Positions 1-9,100 of a stretch of 64,000 nucleotides of DNA are shown piece by piece. The notes beneath the pieces were generated by a model, which was not told the origin of the DNA, did no database searches, and saw nothing but the letters and a program-made list of their open reading frames with translations. Made by a program: the position numbers and the translations under genes. Position 1 is the stretch's first letter. Every line of letters starts with the position of its first letter. The stretch is from Streptomyces showdoensis (GTDB taxonomy: Bacteria > Actinomycetota > Actinomycetes > Streptomycetales > Streptomycetaceae), in assembly GCF_039535475.1 (NCBI RefSeq), contig NZ_BAAAXG010000026.1, positions 3,157,501-3,221,500 on the forward strand, read 5' to 3'.

Positions 1-329
<329 letters not shown>

Positions 330-350
330 TCACGGGATACCGTAGTGAGG

Positions 351-382
351 GGGCCGCACCCCGACCGACCGAGGTGCGGCCC
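351..382. terminator. Rho-independent-type hairpin after ohr
   Basis: A perfect 10-bp stem, GGGCCGCACC at 351-360 and GGTGCGGCCC at 373-382, with a 12-nt loop. It sits between the converging ohr (+) and M14 peptidase (-) genes and can serve both strands. Confidence 0.7.
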
Positions 383-408
383 TCTTCCACGCGTTCCCGC
401 GCGCCGCG

Positions 409-2911
409 TCAGCGGGCCAGCAGAGCCCGTCCCACCAGGGCGAACGAGCCCTTCGGGTGGTCACGGAACAGCGGCTCGGTGCCGATCAGCACCACCGGCG
501 CGCCGTACCCGGCCCGGCCGCTGACCACCGCGGCCCGCCCGGCCGCGTCCGCCGGACCGCCCCGGCCGTCCGCCCCGGCCCGCCAGTGCCCCGAGACCAG
601 CGGCGCGACCGGCGCGTACGACAGGTCCGTCCGCACCCCCGCCCCGAGCCCGGTGAACCACAGCGGCGCGTAGACGAAGGCGTGCCCCGGGGCGCCCGAG
701 GTCAGCGGGGAGCCCGCGCCGCGGACCGCCACCACTCCGTTCGCGTCCGCGTTGCCCGCGACGGCCGTGGCCGCCAGCAGCCCCGCCGCCGCGTTGAACG
801 CGGCCCCGTCCGCCCCGACGGCGACCACGCCCGCCCGGCTCGCCCGCAGCGCCGCCCGCGCCGCCGGGGACAGCTCCGCCCAGTCCAGCCCGCGCGACAC
901 GTACAGCACGTCCCCGGCCGCCCAGCGGAAGCCCGCGTTCAGGCGCTCCGCCGAGACCGGCACCACCGCGAAGCCCATCTCCCGCAGCGCGAACAGCTCG
1001 CCCGCCGACGCCGAGGCCACCACCCGGGTCCGCGCCAGCGGCGCCGCGCCCCGCTCCTTCGTGGCCCGGAACACCACCCCGTACCGCTCCGCGAGCTCCC
1101 GGGCGGCCTTGCGCGCCGAACCCGGCACGACCGCCGCCCCGCCCGCCGTCCGGCGCACCGCGACCCCCCCGTGCCAGCAGCGCGTTCACCGCCACCAGCT
1201 CCTTGGGGTCGTCCAGCCGCAGCAGCAGGTCCCCGTGCGGTGCCACGGAACCGGTCGGCGCCGCCGCGTGCACCGTGCGCACCACGGCCGGCACCGGGCC
1301 GCGCTCCACCCTGCGCACCGTCGCGCCCCACAGCAGCCCGAGGCTCCACCCGGAGATGTCGTACATCGTCGACACGTCCGCGCTGATGTCCCGGCCGTCC
1401 GCCAGGATCACGTTGGCGATGCCCCGCTTGGGCTGGCGCAGGTCCACCACGTACGAGCCGTCCTTCGCCCGCCCGACCCGCACGTCGTTGGCGACCAGGT
1501 GGTCCACCAGCCGCGCCGCCGCGACCGCCGACCGCTGGGACCGGCCGGCCGGGATCACGTACGCCCGCGGGAACGTGGTCGTGTAGACGTCCTCCGGGCC
1601 GATCCCCGGCACCCCGGGCACGGTCTTCTCCGACACCGGGCGCTGCGGCTCGCCCGCCGCGGCCCGCCGGAAGGTCTCGATCTGGTCCGCGAGCACCGAG
1701 GCCCGGTGCGCGTCCGTGTAGTCCAGGGCGGCCCGCATCGCCGCGCCCGCGACGGCCACGTTGATCGCCGAGCGGCGGCGCAGCTCCGTCACCGGCAGCG
1801 TGTCGTACTCCTCGTTGTTCACCGCCATGGGGAACTCGATGGTGTGCGCGGCCACCGCGCCCTGGAACGGCATGTACTGCGGGGTGAAGATCGGCGGCCA
1901 GTCGTCCCAGCCCTCCGGCATGTCCCGGAACGGGATGACCGCGGGCTCCACGCCGTCCTTCGCCGGGGTGTAGCCGAGGCCGTTGACGGCCTTCTCCATG
2001 CCGAGCGCGTTGGCGTAGGAGTTCTTCAGGAACAGGTCGTACTCGTAGTTCTCGCCGTGCGGAGGGGTGGTCGGCTCGATCAGGGTGCCGTTGACGTAGC
2101 CGTGCAGGTCCAGCATCACGGCCGGCTGCTTGTCGATGGCGATCCGCCGGATCGCCCGCGCCTCCGGCTGGGAGGCGGTCACGAAGTCGCGGTTGAGGTC
2201 GAAGCCGTCGGCGTTGGCGCGGGTGCCGGCGATCCGCCCGTCCGGATTGGCCGTCACGTTGAGGTAGATCCGGGTGTGCGCGAGCAGCCCGGCGGTCTTG
2301 CGGTCGGTGGCGCGGGCCAGCTCCTCGATGAGCTTCAGGGCCGCGTCCGTGCCCTCCCACTCGTTGCCGTGGATGTTGTTGTTGATGAACACCGGCGTCT
2401 TGTACGCGGCCTTGATCCGGGGGTCCTTCGCCGCCGCGGCGGGCGCGTTCTCGATCCGCTCGCGCATCCGCTCCTGCTCGCGGGCCTGCGACGCGGACTC
2501 CGGCGCGGTGACGGTCACCAGGTACAGCTCGTGCCCGCCGGCCGAGCGCCCGGCGACCTCGACGCTCACCCGGTCGCCCACCCGCTGCAGGGCGTTGAGC
2601 CGCGGAGCGAGCGCGTGGTACGGGGCGAGCCCCAGCTTCAGCGACCTGTCGGCCGGGTCCACCGGCGGCACGGTCAGGGCCGTGCGGCGCGGATAGCCGG
2701 CGTCCGCGCGCAGGGCGGCGACCGGTTCCGCGGCGACGGGTGCCCGCGGCAGCCGCGCCGCCGCGGACTCCGGCCCGCCGTCCTCCCGTACGGGAAGGGG
2801 CCTCGGCCCCGGCGGGCCCGGCGGCGCCGCGCTCGCCGGGAGCGAGGTGAGGACCAGCGCTCCGAGCGCGGCGCAGGTCGTGGCGATCAGGACGGAACGG
2901 GGTCGTGCCAT
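409..2911 (-). pseudogene. Secreted M14 zinc carboxypeptidase, split by a one-base frameshift
   Basis: The N-terminal part has a Sec signal peptide (hydrophobic core about residues 8-28, cleavage after ASA) and M14 metallocarboxypeptidase features: HGNEWEG with zinc-binding His and Glu, then NPDGR, NRDF, a third His in LDLHGYVNG, and a candidate catalytic Glu in HTIEFPM. After about residue 580 this frame turns into Gly/Arg-rich nonsense. Good protein resumes one base over and runs to the stop at 409. The switch falls in a run of seven C at 1164-1170 (seven G on the coding strand). With six G the frame reads LLARGVAVRRTAGGAAVV without a break, giving about 834 residues. The cause is either a true frameshift or a homopolymer sequencing error. 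The product would be a secreted peptidase with a C-terminal accessory domain. Confidence 0.82.
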
Positions 2912-3006
2912 GCGTGCGAACCTCCGTGACTGGGCCCGGTGATCATTACGGAGGGGTCTACCGTCTCAACTCGGGAACAACAAGAGGGCCTCGGGCCGAC
3001 CGCCGT

Positions 3007-3012
3007 TAGGGT
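3007..3012 (+). promoter_or_regulatory. -10 element of a leaderless promoter (EI24 gene)
   Basis: TAGGGT lies exactly 7 nt before the ATG at 3020 and there is no Shine-Dalgarno, so transcription probably starts at the A of the start codon. Confidence 0.5.
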
Positions 3013-3019
3013 GATCACC

Positions 3020-3832
3020 ATGCGCGATTTCGGGGCGGGATTCGGTTACCTGCTGCAAGGTCAGAAGTGGGTCGGCCGGCACGGGCGGTGGTTCGGGTTC
3101 GGGCTGCTGCCGGGGCTCGTGACCTTCGTCCTCTACGTGGGGGCGCTCGTCGGCCTCTTCTACGGGGCCGACGACCTGACGGCCTGGGCCACCCCCTTCG
3201 CCGACGACTGGGGCTCGCCGTGGCAGGGCGTGTTCCGGGGCACGCTGACCTTCCTGGTCTTCGCGCTCGGGCTCTTCCTCGCGGTGATCACCTTCACCGC
3301 CGTCACGCTCCTGGTCGGCCAGCCCTTCTACGAGTCGCTGTCCGAGGAGGTCGACCGCAGCCAGGGCGGCGACGCGCCCGAGTCCGGGCTGCCGCTCTGG
3401 AAGGACCTGTGGATCTCGGCCCGCGACAGCCTGCGGGTGCTGGCCCGGGTGGCGCTCTACGGCGTCCTGCTCTTCGCGGCCGGGTTCATCCCGGTGGTGG
3501 GCCAGACGGTCGTCCCCGCGATCGGCTTCTGCGTCTCCGGCTTCTTCCTCACCGAGGAGCTGACCGCGGTCGCGCTCCAGCGCCGCGGCGTCGAACTCAA
3601 GGAGCGGCTGGGCCTGTTGCGCCGCCGCCGGATGGCCGCCCTCGGCTTCGGCGTCCCCCTCACCCTCGCCTTCCTCGTCCCGTTCGTCGCCGTCCTGCTG
3701 ATGCCGGGCGCGGTCGCCGGCGCCACCCTGATGGCCCGCGACCTGAACGGCGAGACGGCCGGCGACGACGAGGGCGACGGCGGCGAGGGCCGCGCGCACC
3801 GGCCCGCCGAAGGGGCCGCCTCCGGCGCCTGA
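3020..3832 (+). CDS. EI24 domain-containing integral membrane protein
   Basis: This is a 270-residue multi-pass membrane protein. Hydrophobic segments lie at about residues 26-50, 72-98, 142-162, 165-183 and 208-230, with an Arg-rich cytoplasmic loop (LLRRRRM) before the last one. The pattern QGQKWVGRHGRWFGFGLLPG at the N-terminus and the overall layout match the EI24/CysZ-like family found in most Streptomyces. Members are thought to be inner-membrane proteins, some linked to sulfate uptake, but no substrate can be assigned here. The ATG at 3020 is preferred over in-frame upstream codons because conserved sequence begins there and a -10 lies just upstream. The C-terminal tail is acidic and low in complexity. 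Confidence 0.8.
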   Translation: MRDFGAGFGYLLQGQKWVGRHGRWFGFGLLPGLVTFVLYVGALVGLFYGADDLTAWATPFADDWGSPWQGVFRGTLTFLVFALGLFLAVITFTAVTLLVGQPFYESLSEEVDRSQGGDAPESGLPLWKDLWISARDSLRVLARVALYGVLLFAAGFIPVVGQTVVPAIGFCVSGFFLTEELTAVALQRRGVELKERLGLLRRRRMAALGFGVPLTLAFLVPFVAVLLMPGAVAGATLMARDLNGETAGDDEGDGGEGRAHRPAEGAASGA

Positions 3833-3850
3833 GCGTGCCGCCGGCTCCCC

Positions 3851-4810
3851 TCAGTCCAGCACCGGGTGCAGCTCCGGGCGCGCCTCCCACCAGGCCTGGA
3901 GGAAGGCGTTGTTGGGGACGTTCGCCAGATACGCGAGGCCCGCCGCGCGGTACAGGAGCCCGGCCCGGCGCTCGGAGACCGCCGCCCGGTTCCAGGCGAG
4001 CCGGATGCGGCCCGTGATCGGGTCGCCGGCCAGCGGGCGCAGCACGGTGCCCTCGGCGGGCGGTGCCGTCGGCTGGCTCACGGAGATCGCGCGGCCGGCC
4101 GCGATCAGGTCGTAGTGCATCTTGCGGTCGGCGATCCGGTAGCGCAGCGTCGGGGTGAAGCCGGCCTTCTGGCAGGCCCCGACCAGCGCCTCCGGGCCGC
4201 CGTCGTCGTCCTCCACCATCGTCATCCAGGTCTCGCCCGCCAGGTCCGCGAGCTCCACCCGCTCCCGTGAGGCCAGCGGGTGGGAGGCGGACATCCGCAC
4301 GCAGAACGGTTCCTTCGGGATCAGCGTGCGGGCCGCCGTGCCCTCGGGGAGCGGCACCTCGTGGTCGTTGCACTCCCCGTACACGATGGCGTCGTACTGC
4401 CCGGCGCCGAGCATCCGGCTGAGCGTCGTCACCGAGTGCTCGATGCTGACCGCGATCTCCTGCCCCTCCATCTCCCGGTCGAGGCGCCCGAGCAGGCCGT
4501 CCACCAGGACCAGCAGGATGCACCCGAGCCGCAGGGTCGGATGCGGCTCGGCGGCCCGGGCGCCGGCCGCGAGCGCGTCCATCTCGCCGAGCACCCGGCG
4601 TGCCTTGGACAGCACGAACTCGCCCAGCGGGGTGGGGTCCACCCCGTGCCGCCCGCGGACGAACAGCTCGCCGCCCGCGGCCCGTTCGATGCGCCGCAGC
4701 TGCGCGGAGAGCGCGGGCTGCGAGACGCCGAGGCGGACCGCCGCGCGCCCCAGACTGCCCGCTTCCGCTATCCGGCAGACGGCTTCGAGATGCCTCAACT
4801 CCAGCTGCAT
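3851..4810 (-). CDS. LysR-family transcriptional regulator (next to M4 protease)
   Basis: This is a 319-residue LysR-type regulator. The N-terminal winged helix-turn-helix spans about residues 1-62 (LRHLEAVCRIAEAGSLGRAA...VSQPALSAQLRRIE), followed by a substrate-binding domain of periplasmic-binding fold from about 90 to 300. It is transcribed divergently from the secreted M4 metalloprotease gene across a 157-bp gap. LysR regulators in this arrangement commonly activate the divergent protease gene, as with snpR/snpA in streptomycetes, so control of the protease is the likely role. The effector is unknown. The ATG start gives the usual family N-terminus (MQLELRHLEAV). Confidence 0.88.
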   Translation of the reverse strand: MQLELRHLEAVCRIAEAGSLGRAAVRLGVSQPALSAQLRRIERAAGGELFVRGRHGVDPTPLGEFVLSKARRVLGEMDALAAGARAAEPHPTLRLGCILLVLVDGLLGRLDREMEGQEIAVSIEHSVTTLSRMLGAGQYDAIVYGECNDHEVPLPEGTAARTLIPKEPFCVRMSASHPLASRERVELADLAGETWMTMVEDDDGGPEALVGACQKAGFTPTLRYRIADRKMHYDLIAAGRAISVSQPTAPPAEGTVLRPLAGDPITGRIRLAWNRAAVSERRAGLLYRAAGLAYLANVPNNAFLQAWWEARPELHPVLD

Positions 4811-4866
4811 TTCAGCAGCGTACGCAGTGGATGCGGGCGGACGGCAGGGTTCGGCGGGGTCGGATC

Positions 4867-4884
4867 CATAACGCGCGTCTTATG
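4867..4884. promoter_or_regulatory. Candidate LysR operator between lysR and the M4 protease gene
   Basis: An interrupted palindrome, CATAA-N8-TTATG, is AT-rich against a GC-rich background and lies near the middle of the divergent intergenic region. Its size and symmetry fit a LysR T-N11-A box. Confidence 0.45.
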
Positions 4885-4967
4885 ACCGCTGTGATGTCCC
4901 GGACTTGCCATGTCCACGCACATACTCGGGCGTCCCACCGTCTCCCCCCACACTGATCGGAGCAGAC

Positions 4968-7157
4968 GTGCACCCCAGCAGAATCTCGGCGGCCGTAGCG
5001 GCGCTCGCGCTGACGGCGAGCCTCGCGGGCACCCTCGCGGGCACCGCCACCGCCGTGACCCCGGCGCCGCAGCCCGTACCGCCCGGGCACGGCAAGTCCC
5101 TCGCGCTGGCCGCCGCCGACAAGGCCGCCGACAGCGGGCTCGACGGACTGCGCCACGGCGTGGACGAGGAACTCGTCCGTACCGCCGTCACCCCCTGGTC
5201 CGGTGGCCTGTACTACGCCACGTACCAGCGCACCTACAAGGGGATCCCGGTGGCCGGCGGCGACGCCGTCGTCCTCTCCGACAGCGCCGGCAAGGTCCGT
5301 GACGTCACCTCCGCGCCCGCCCCGGCCATCCGGCTCTCCACCAAGGCCACCGTGAGCTCCGCCGCCGCGCTCGCCACCGCCCGCGGCCAGCTCGCCTCGG
5401 TCGAGAGCGCGAGCACCCCCGAGCTGACCGTCCTCCTCAAGGGGAACAAGCCGGTCCTCACCTGGCACACCCTGGTCGTCGGCCGCACCGCCAAGGACCG
5501 GCCGAGCTCGCTCGACACCTACGTCGACGCCCGCACCGGCGCCGTCGCCCGCGCCACGGACAAGATCCTGCACGCCGACGGGCGCGGCTACCACAACGGC
5601 AACGTCACCATCGACACCGCCGCGAGCTCGATGACCGACCCGAACCGCTCCGGCTTCAAGTGCGGCGGCCAGAACGGCAGCGCCTACACCGGCTCCTCGC
5701 CCTGGGGCAACGGCACCGCCAACGACCTGGTGACCGCCTGCGTCGACATCATGTACGCGGCCCAGCGCGAGCACGACATGGTCAAGCAGTGGTTCGGCTA
5801 CAACGGCCAGAACGGGCAGGGCGGCATGGTCCCGGCCCGCGCCGGTCTGACCGAGGTCAACGCCTACTACGACGGCACGAAGACCACGTACGGCCGCAAC
5901 CAGAACGGCACGATGCAGCTCACCGGCATCGACGTGGTGGCCCACGAGTACGGCCACGAGATCTTCGACCGGACTCCGGGCGGCTCCGGCTCGTCCAACG
6001 AGAACGGCGGGATGAACGAGTCCACCGGGGACATATTCGGCGCTCTCACCGAGCACTTCGCCAACAACCCGAACGACACCCCCGACTACACGGTCGGCGA
6101 GAAGCTGAACTTCCTCGGCGACAACAAGCCGATCCGCTACATGTACAACCCCTCACTCGCCAACAACGACCCCAACTGCTACCCCCAGTTGAACTCGGGC
6201 ACCGAGGTGCACGCGGCGGCCGGCCCGCAGAACCACTGGTTCTACCTGCTCGCCGAGGGCTCCAACCCGGGCGGCGGCAAGCCCTCCAGCCCCATCTGTT
6301 CCGGCGGCCCCTCCTCGGTGACCGGCATCGGCATCCAGAAGGCCGGCAAGATCTTCATGGGCGCCCTGCTCATGAAGACCTCCTCCTGGAACCACCTCGC
6401 CGCCCGCAAGGCGACCCTCTCCACCGCCAAGAACACCTACGGCAGCGCCGAGTGCAACGCGGTGAAGGCGGCCTGGAACGCGATCGGCGTCCCCGCCCAG
6501 TCCGGTGAGACCGACTGTGGCGGCACCACCACCCCGGACTTCTCGCTGGCCCTGAACCCGGCCTCCGGCTCGGTCCAGCCGGGCGCCTCGGTCACCGCCA
6601 CGGTGAACACCAGCACCACCGGCGGCAGCGCGCAGTCCGTGCAGCTCTCCGCGAGCGGCGCCCCGAGCGGGGTCACCGTCTCCTTCAGCCCGTCCTCGGT
6701 GACCTCGGGCGGCTCCTCGACGATGACCGTGCAGGCCGCGGCCGGCACCGCCAACGGCACCTACCCGATCACCGTCACCGGCACCGGCTCGGTCACCCAC
6801 ACGGTGACCTACCAGCTGTCGGTCGGCAGCACCACGCCGCCCACCGGCTGCGACAACGCCGAGTACACGTACCAGGGCACCCTCGCCGCCGGCCAGGCCC
6901 AGGCCCAGCCGAACGGCTCGTACTACTACTCGGCCACCTCCGGCACCCACGTGGGCTGCCTGCGCGGCCCGGCCGGTGCCGACTTCGACCTGTACCTGCA
7001 GAAGTGGAACGGGTCGGCCTGGGCGGACGTCGCGGTCGGCGGCACGGAGAGCGCCGATGAGGACGTCACCTACAACGGCACCGCGGGCTACTACCGCTAT
7101 GTGGTCCACGCCTACAGCGGCTCCGGCGCGTACACGCTGGGCCTGAGCGCCCCGTAA
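4968..7157 (+). CDS. Secreted M4-family (thermolysin-like) metalloprotease with PPC domain
   Basis: This is a 729-residue secreted protease. The GTG at 4968 places a signal peptide right at the N-terminus (hydrophobic residues 7-28, cleavage near ATA). An FTP/PepSY-type propeptide follows (about 40-200). The catalytic domain has HEYGH at 326-330 (zinc His326 and His330, catalytic Glu327), NESTGD with zinc ligand Glu351 and Asp355, and a downstream His in EVHAAAGPQNHW. After about residue 520 there is an Ig-like domain (TTPDFSLALNPASG...) and a C-terminal pre-peptidase (PPC) domain (CDNAEYTYQGTLAAG... to the end), both usually trimmed or used for substrate attachment. It is an extracellular neutral protease, probably under the divergent LysR. 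Confidence 0.93.
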   Translation: MHPSRISAAVAALALTASLAGTLAGTATAVTPAPQPVPPGHGKSLALAAADKAADSGLDGLRHGVDEELVRTAVTPWSGGLYYATYQRTYKGIPVAGGDAVVLSDSAGKVRDVTSAPAPAIRLSTKATVSSAAALATARGQLASVESASTPELTVLLKGNKPVLTWHTLVVGRTAKDRPSSLDTYVDARTGAVARATDKILHADGRGYHNGNVTIDTAASSMTDPNRSGFKCGGQNGSAYTGSSPWGNGTANDLVTACVDIMYAAQREHDMVKQWFGYNGQNGQGGMVPARAGLTEVNAYYDGTKTTYGRNQNGTMQLTGIDVVAHEYGHEIFDRTPGGSGSSNENGGMNESTGDIFGALTEHFANNPNDTPDYTVGEKLNFLGDNKPIRYMYNPSLANNDPNCYPQLNSGTEVHAAAGPQNHWFYLLAEGSNPGGGKPSSPICSGGPSSVTGIGIQKAGKIFMGALLMKTSSWNHLAARKATLSTAKNTYGSAECNAVKAAWNAIGVPAQSGETDCGGTTTPDFSLALNPASGSVQPGASVTATVNTSTTGGSAQSVQLSASGAPSGVTVSFSPSSVTSGGSSTMTVQAAAGTANGTYPITVTGTGSVTHTVTYQLSVGSTTPPTGCDNAEYTYQGTLAAGQAQAQPNGSYYYSATSGTHVGCLRGPAGADFDLYLQKWNGSAWADVAVGGTESADEDVTYNGTAGYYRYVVHAYSGSGAYTLGLSAP

Positions 7158-7206
7158 GGGGACGGGGCGCCGTCACGGACCGGGGGTTCCGCGGCGGTGC
7201 CCCGCG

Positions 7207-7242
7207 CCGGACGGCCGGTGACCACGATCACCGGCCGTCCGG
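7207..7242. terminator. Strong hairpin terminator after the M4 protease gene
   Basis: A perfect 15-bp stem (CCGGACGGCCGGTGA at 7207-7221, its complement at 7228-7242) with a 6-nt loop, followed by TCTTT. Confidence 0.8.
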
Positions 7243-7262
7243 TCTTTCCGTTCACCGGGTCC

Positions 7263-7285
7263 CGGACGTCTTCCCCGACGTCCGG
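7263..7285. terminator. Second, weaker hairpin between converging genes
   Basis: CCGGACGT and ACGTCCGG arms of 8 bp around an 8-nt loop. The arm begins with the same CCGGACG found in the hairpins on either side. Confidence 0.4.
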
Positions 7286-7297
7286 ACCTTCCCGTCT

Positions 7298-7334
7298 CCG
7301 GACGCCCGGTACCTCCCCGTCACCGGGCGTCCGG
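7298..7334. terminator. Hairpin terminator of the nitrilase-family gene
   Basis: 13-bp arms CCGGACGCCCGGT (7298-7310) and ACCGGGCGTCCGG (7322-7334). The right arm overlaps the last codons of the minus-strand gene, so it is placed to end that transcript. Confidence 0.6.
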
Positions 7335-8054
7335 CACCTCCGCCAGCGCGTACCCCGGCTCCTCGCCGCCCGCGTCGGCGATCCGGCGCCCGTCCGGGGC
7401 CCAGGCCCCGGCGCGTCCGGCGCCGACGCCGTCCTCGTTGGCGCCGAGCACGTTGCCCAGGACCACGTGCAGGCCGAAGTCCCGGGCCCGCACCGGATAG
7501 ACCTTCTCGAACGAGTCGTTGGCCGCGTCGAGCACCGAACTCGCCAGGTAGACCGCGCAGCCGTCGGCGGCCGCCCGCTCGGCCAGCTCCGGGAAGCGGT
7601 TGTCGTAGCAGGTGGCGGTCGCGAACCGGACGCCGTCCAGCGCGAAGCGCCCGTCGGCGGTGCCGGGCGCGAAGACCTCCGCCTCGATCCCGTACAGGTG
7701 CCGCTTGTCGTAGCGGGTCAGCAGGGAGCCGTCCGGGCCGATCACCAGCGTGGTGATGGCCGGGCGCCCCGAGTCGGTGCGCACGGGCCCGTTGACGACG
7801 GCCGCGGCCGACGCCTCCCGGCAGGCCTCCCGCAGCGGGTCGAGGCGCGGGTCGTCCTCGGTGAGCACCAGGCCCGGGGTGTCCCGGATCAGGCTCGGCT
7901 CGTAGCCGGTGAGGGCCAGCTCGGCGAAGACGACGACCCTGGCCCCCTCGGCCCCCGCGGCCCGGACGAGTCCGGCGGCGGTACGGACGTTGGCGGCGAT
8001 GTCCCCGGCGACCGGGGCGAACTGGGTGGCTGCGACGATCATGGCCGCCATCAT
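7320..8054 (-). CDS. Carbon-nitrogen hydrolase (nitrilase superfamily)
   Basis: A protein of about 244 residues with the complete nitrilase-superfamily triad: Glu in VVFAELALTGYE, Lys in RYDKRHLYG and Cys in ATCYDNRFPE. These enzymes hydrolyse nitriles, amides or N-carbamoyl compounds in the cytoplasm; the substrate cannot be told from sequence. GGGAGG lies a few bases before a pair of ATG codons (8052-8054 and 8049-8051), and a third in-frame ATG follows at 8040-8042 immediately before IVAATQFAPV. The first pair is chosen because of the ribosome-binding site. It stands immediately downstream of a LysR gene on the same strand (40-bp gap) and may be cotranscribed with it. Confidence 0.85.
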   Translation of the reverse strand: MMAAMIVAATQFAPVAGDIAANVRTAAGLVRAAGAEGARVVVFAELALTGYEPSLIRDTPGLVLTEDDPRLDPLREACREASAAAVVNGPVRTDSGRPAITTLVIGPDGSLLTRYDKRHLYGIEAEVFAPGTADGRFALDGVRFATATCYDNRFPELAERAAADGCAVYLASSVLDAANDSFEKVYPVRARDFGLHVVLGNVLGANEDGVGAGRAGAWAPDGRRIADAGGEEPGYALAEVPDAR

Positions 8055-8094
8055 CCCGCCTCCCTCGGTAAGGAGCAACAGGCGGTTGAGGGTG

Positions 8095-9042
8095 TTAACC
8101 GTCGTGCTCGGCGGGCGCCGGCTCCGCCGCCCGCTCCGCCGCCCACTCGGCCGCCGGTTCCGCCGCCGTCGCACGCAGCAGCGCCAGGAAGGCGCTCGCC
8201 GCCGCCGTCGGGACCGCGGGGGTCGCCGCGCAGATCCGCCGCTGCGGTACGTCGTCCGGATGGATCGTCACCAGCGCCACGTCACGCCGCACCGAGGCCG
8301 CCGCCAGCGCCGGTACAAGGGTGATGCCGAGGCCCGCCGCGACCGCGCCCAGCTTCGCGATCCAGTCGTGGGCGATCAGGCCCGTGCGGGGCCGGAGCCC
8401 GGCGGCGACGGCGGGCCGGAACAGCGTGTCCTCCAGGCGCTCGTTGCCGACGATCCACTCCTCGTCGACCAGCTCCGCGAGCCGGACCGCCCGCCGGCCC
8501 GCGCACGGATGCCCGGCGGCCAGCGCCACCAGCATCGGTTCGTCCAAGAGGTGGTGGAGCGTCACCCCCTCGGGCGCCGCCCCGCCGGCGGCCGGGCTGA
8601 CCACCGCCAGGTCCTCCTCTCCGGCCGCGACCAGCGCCAGGTGCTTGACCGAGGGCCCCTCGACCCGGGTCACCACGACCCCCGGGTGCCGCACCCGGAA
8701 CACCGCCTGCGCCCGGGGGACCAGGGCGGCGCCCGCGCTGGAGAAGGCGCCGAGCCGCAGCAGCCCGCCGTCCAGGGTGCGCAGCGCCGCGAGTTCGGTG
8801 CGGGCGACGGCCAGCCGGTCCCGGACCGCCTCCGCGTGCGGCAGCAGCACCCGGCCTGCCTCGCTGAGCCGCACCCCGCGCGGCAGCCGCTCGAAGAGGG
8901 CGGCGCCCGTCTCGTCCTCCAGGGCCTGGATCTGGCGGGAGACGGCGGACTGGGTGTAGCCGAGGGCGCGGGCGGCTGCGGTGAAGGAGCCGTGCTCGGC
9001 GACGGCGAGGAAGATCTCGTACAAGCCATGAGGAGAGGGCAT
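8095..9042 (-). CDS. LysR-family transcriptional regulator (next to NAD-oxidoreductase)
   Basis: This is a 315-residue LysR-type regulator with an N-terminal helix-turn-helix ([21 protein letters not shown]...[11 protein letters not shown]) and an effector-binding domain from about residue 88. The C-terminus ends in an Ala/Glu-rich tail of imperfect AAEPAAE repeats that LysR proteins normally lack. The ATG at 9042 is preferred over the one at 9051 because TAGCAT sits 7 nt before it, which fits a leaderless mRNA; the longer start adds only three residues. It is divergent from a 3-hydroxyisobutyrate-dehydrogenase-like gene, its most likely target. Confidence 0.87.
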   Translation of the reverse strand: MPSPHGLYEIFLAVAEHGSFTAAARALGYTQSAVSRQIQALEDETGAALFERLPRGVRLSEAGRVLLPHAEAVRDRLAVARTELAALRTLDGGLLRLGAFSSAGAALVPRAQAVFRVRHPGVVVTRVEGPSVKHLALVAAGEEDLAVVSPAAGGAAPEGVTLHHLLDEPMLVALAAGHPCAGRRAVRLAELVDEEWIVGNERLEDTLFRPAVAAGLRPRTGLIAHDWIAKLGAVAAGLGITLVPALAAASVRRDVALVTIHPDDVPQRRICAATPAVPTAAASAFLALLRATAAEPAAEWAAERAAEPAPAEHDG

Positions 9043-9049
9043 GGCAGCC

Positions 9050-9093
9050 ATGCTAGACATTCGCTTGTCGCATGGGATGGGCCCGCCTAGCGT
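9050..9093. promoter_or_regulatory. Back-to-back leaderless promoters with a LysR-type palindrome
   Basis: TAGCAT (minus strand, 9050-9055) is 7 nt from the lysR ATG and TAGCGT (plus strand, 9088-9093) is 7 nt from the oxidoreductase ATG. Between them GACA-N6-TGTC (9056-9069) forms a dyad, with partial outer arms ATGC and GCAT. One bound regulator could block or activate both promoters. Confidence 0.5.
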
Positions 9094-9100
9094 CGAGGCC

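Noticed and set aside
1158..1176. Programmed ribosomal frameshift in the M14 gene
   Set aside because: A G7 run alone, without a following structure or stop-codon context, does not look like a programmed site; mutation or sequencing error is simpler.
457..2929. Long open frames antisense to the M14 peptidase gene on both strands
   Set aside because: High-GC shadow frames rich in Arg/Pro/Gly with no protein family features; the zinc-peptidase frame explains the region.
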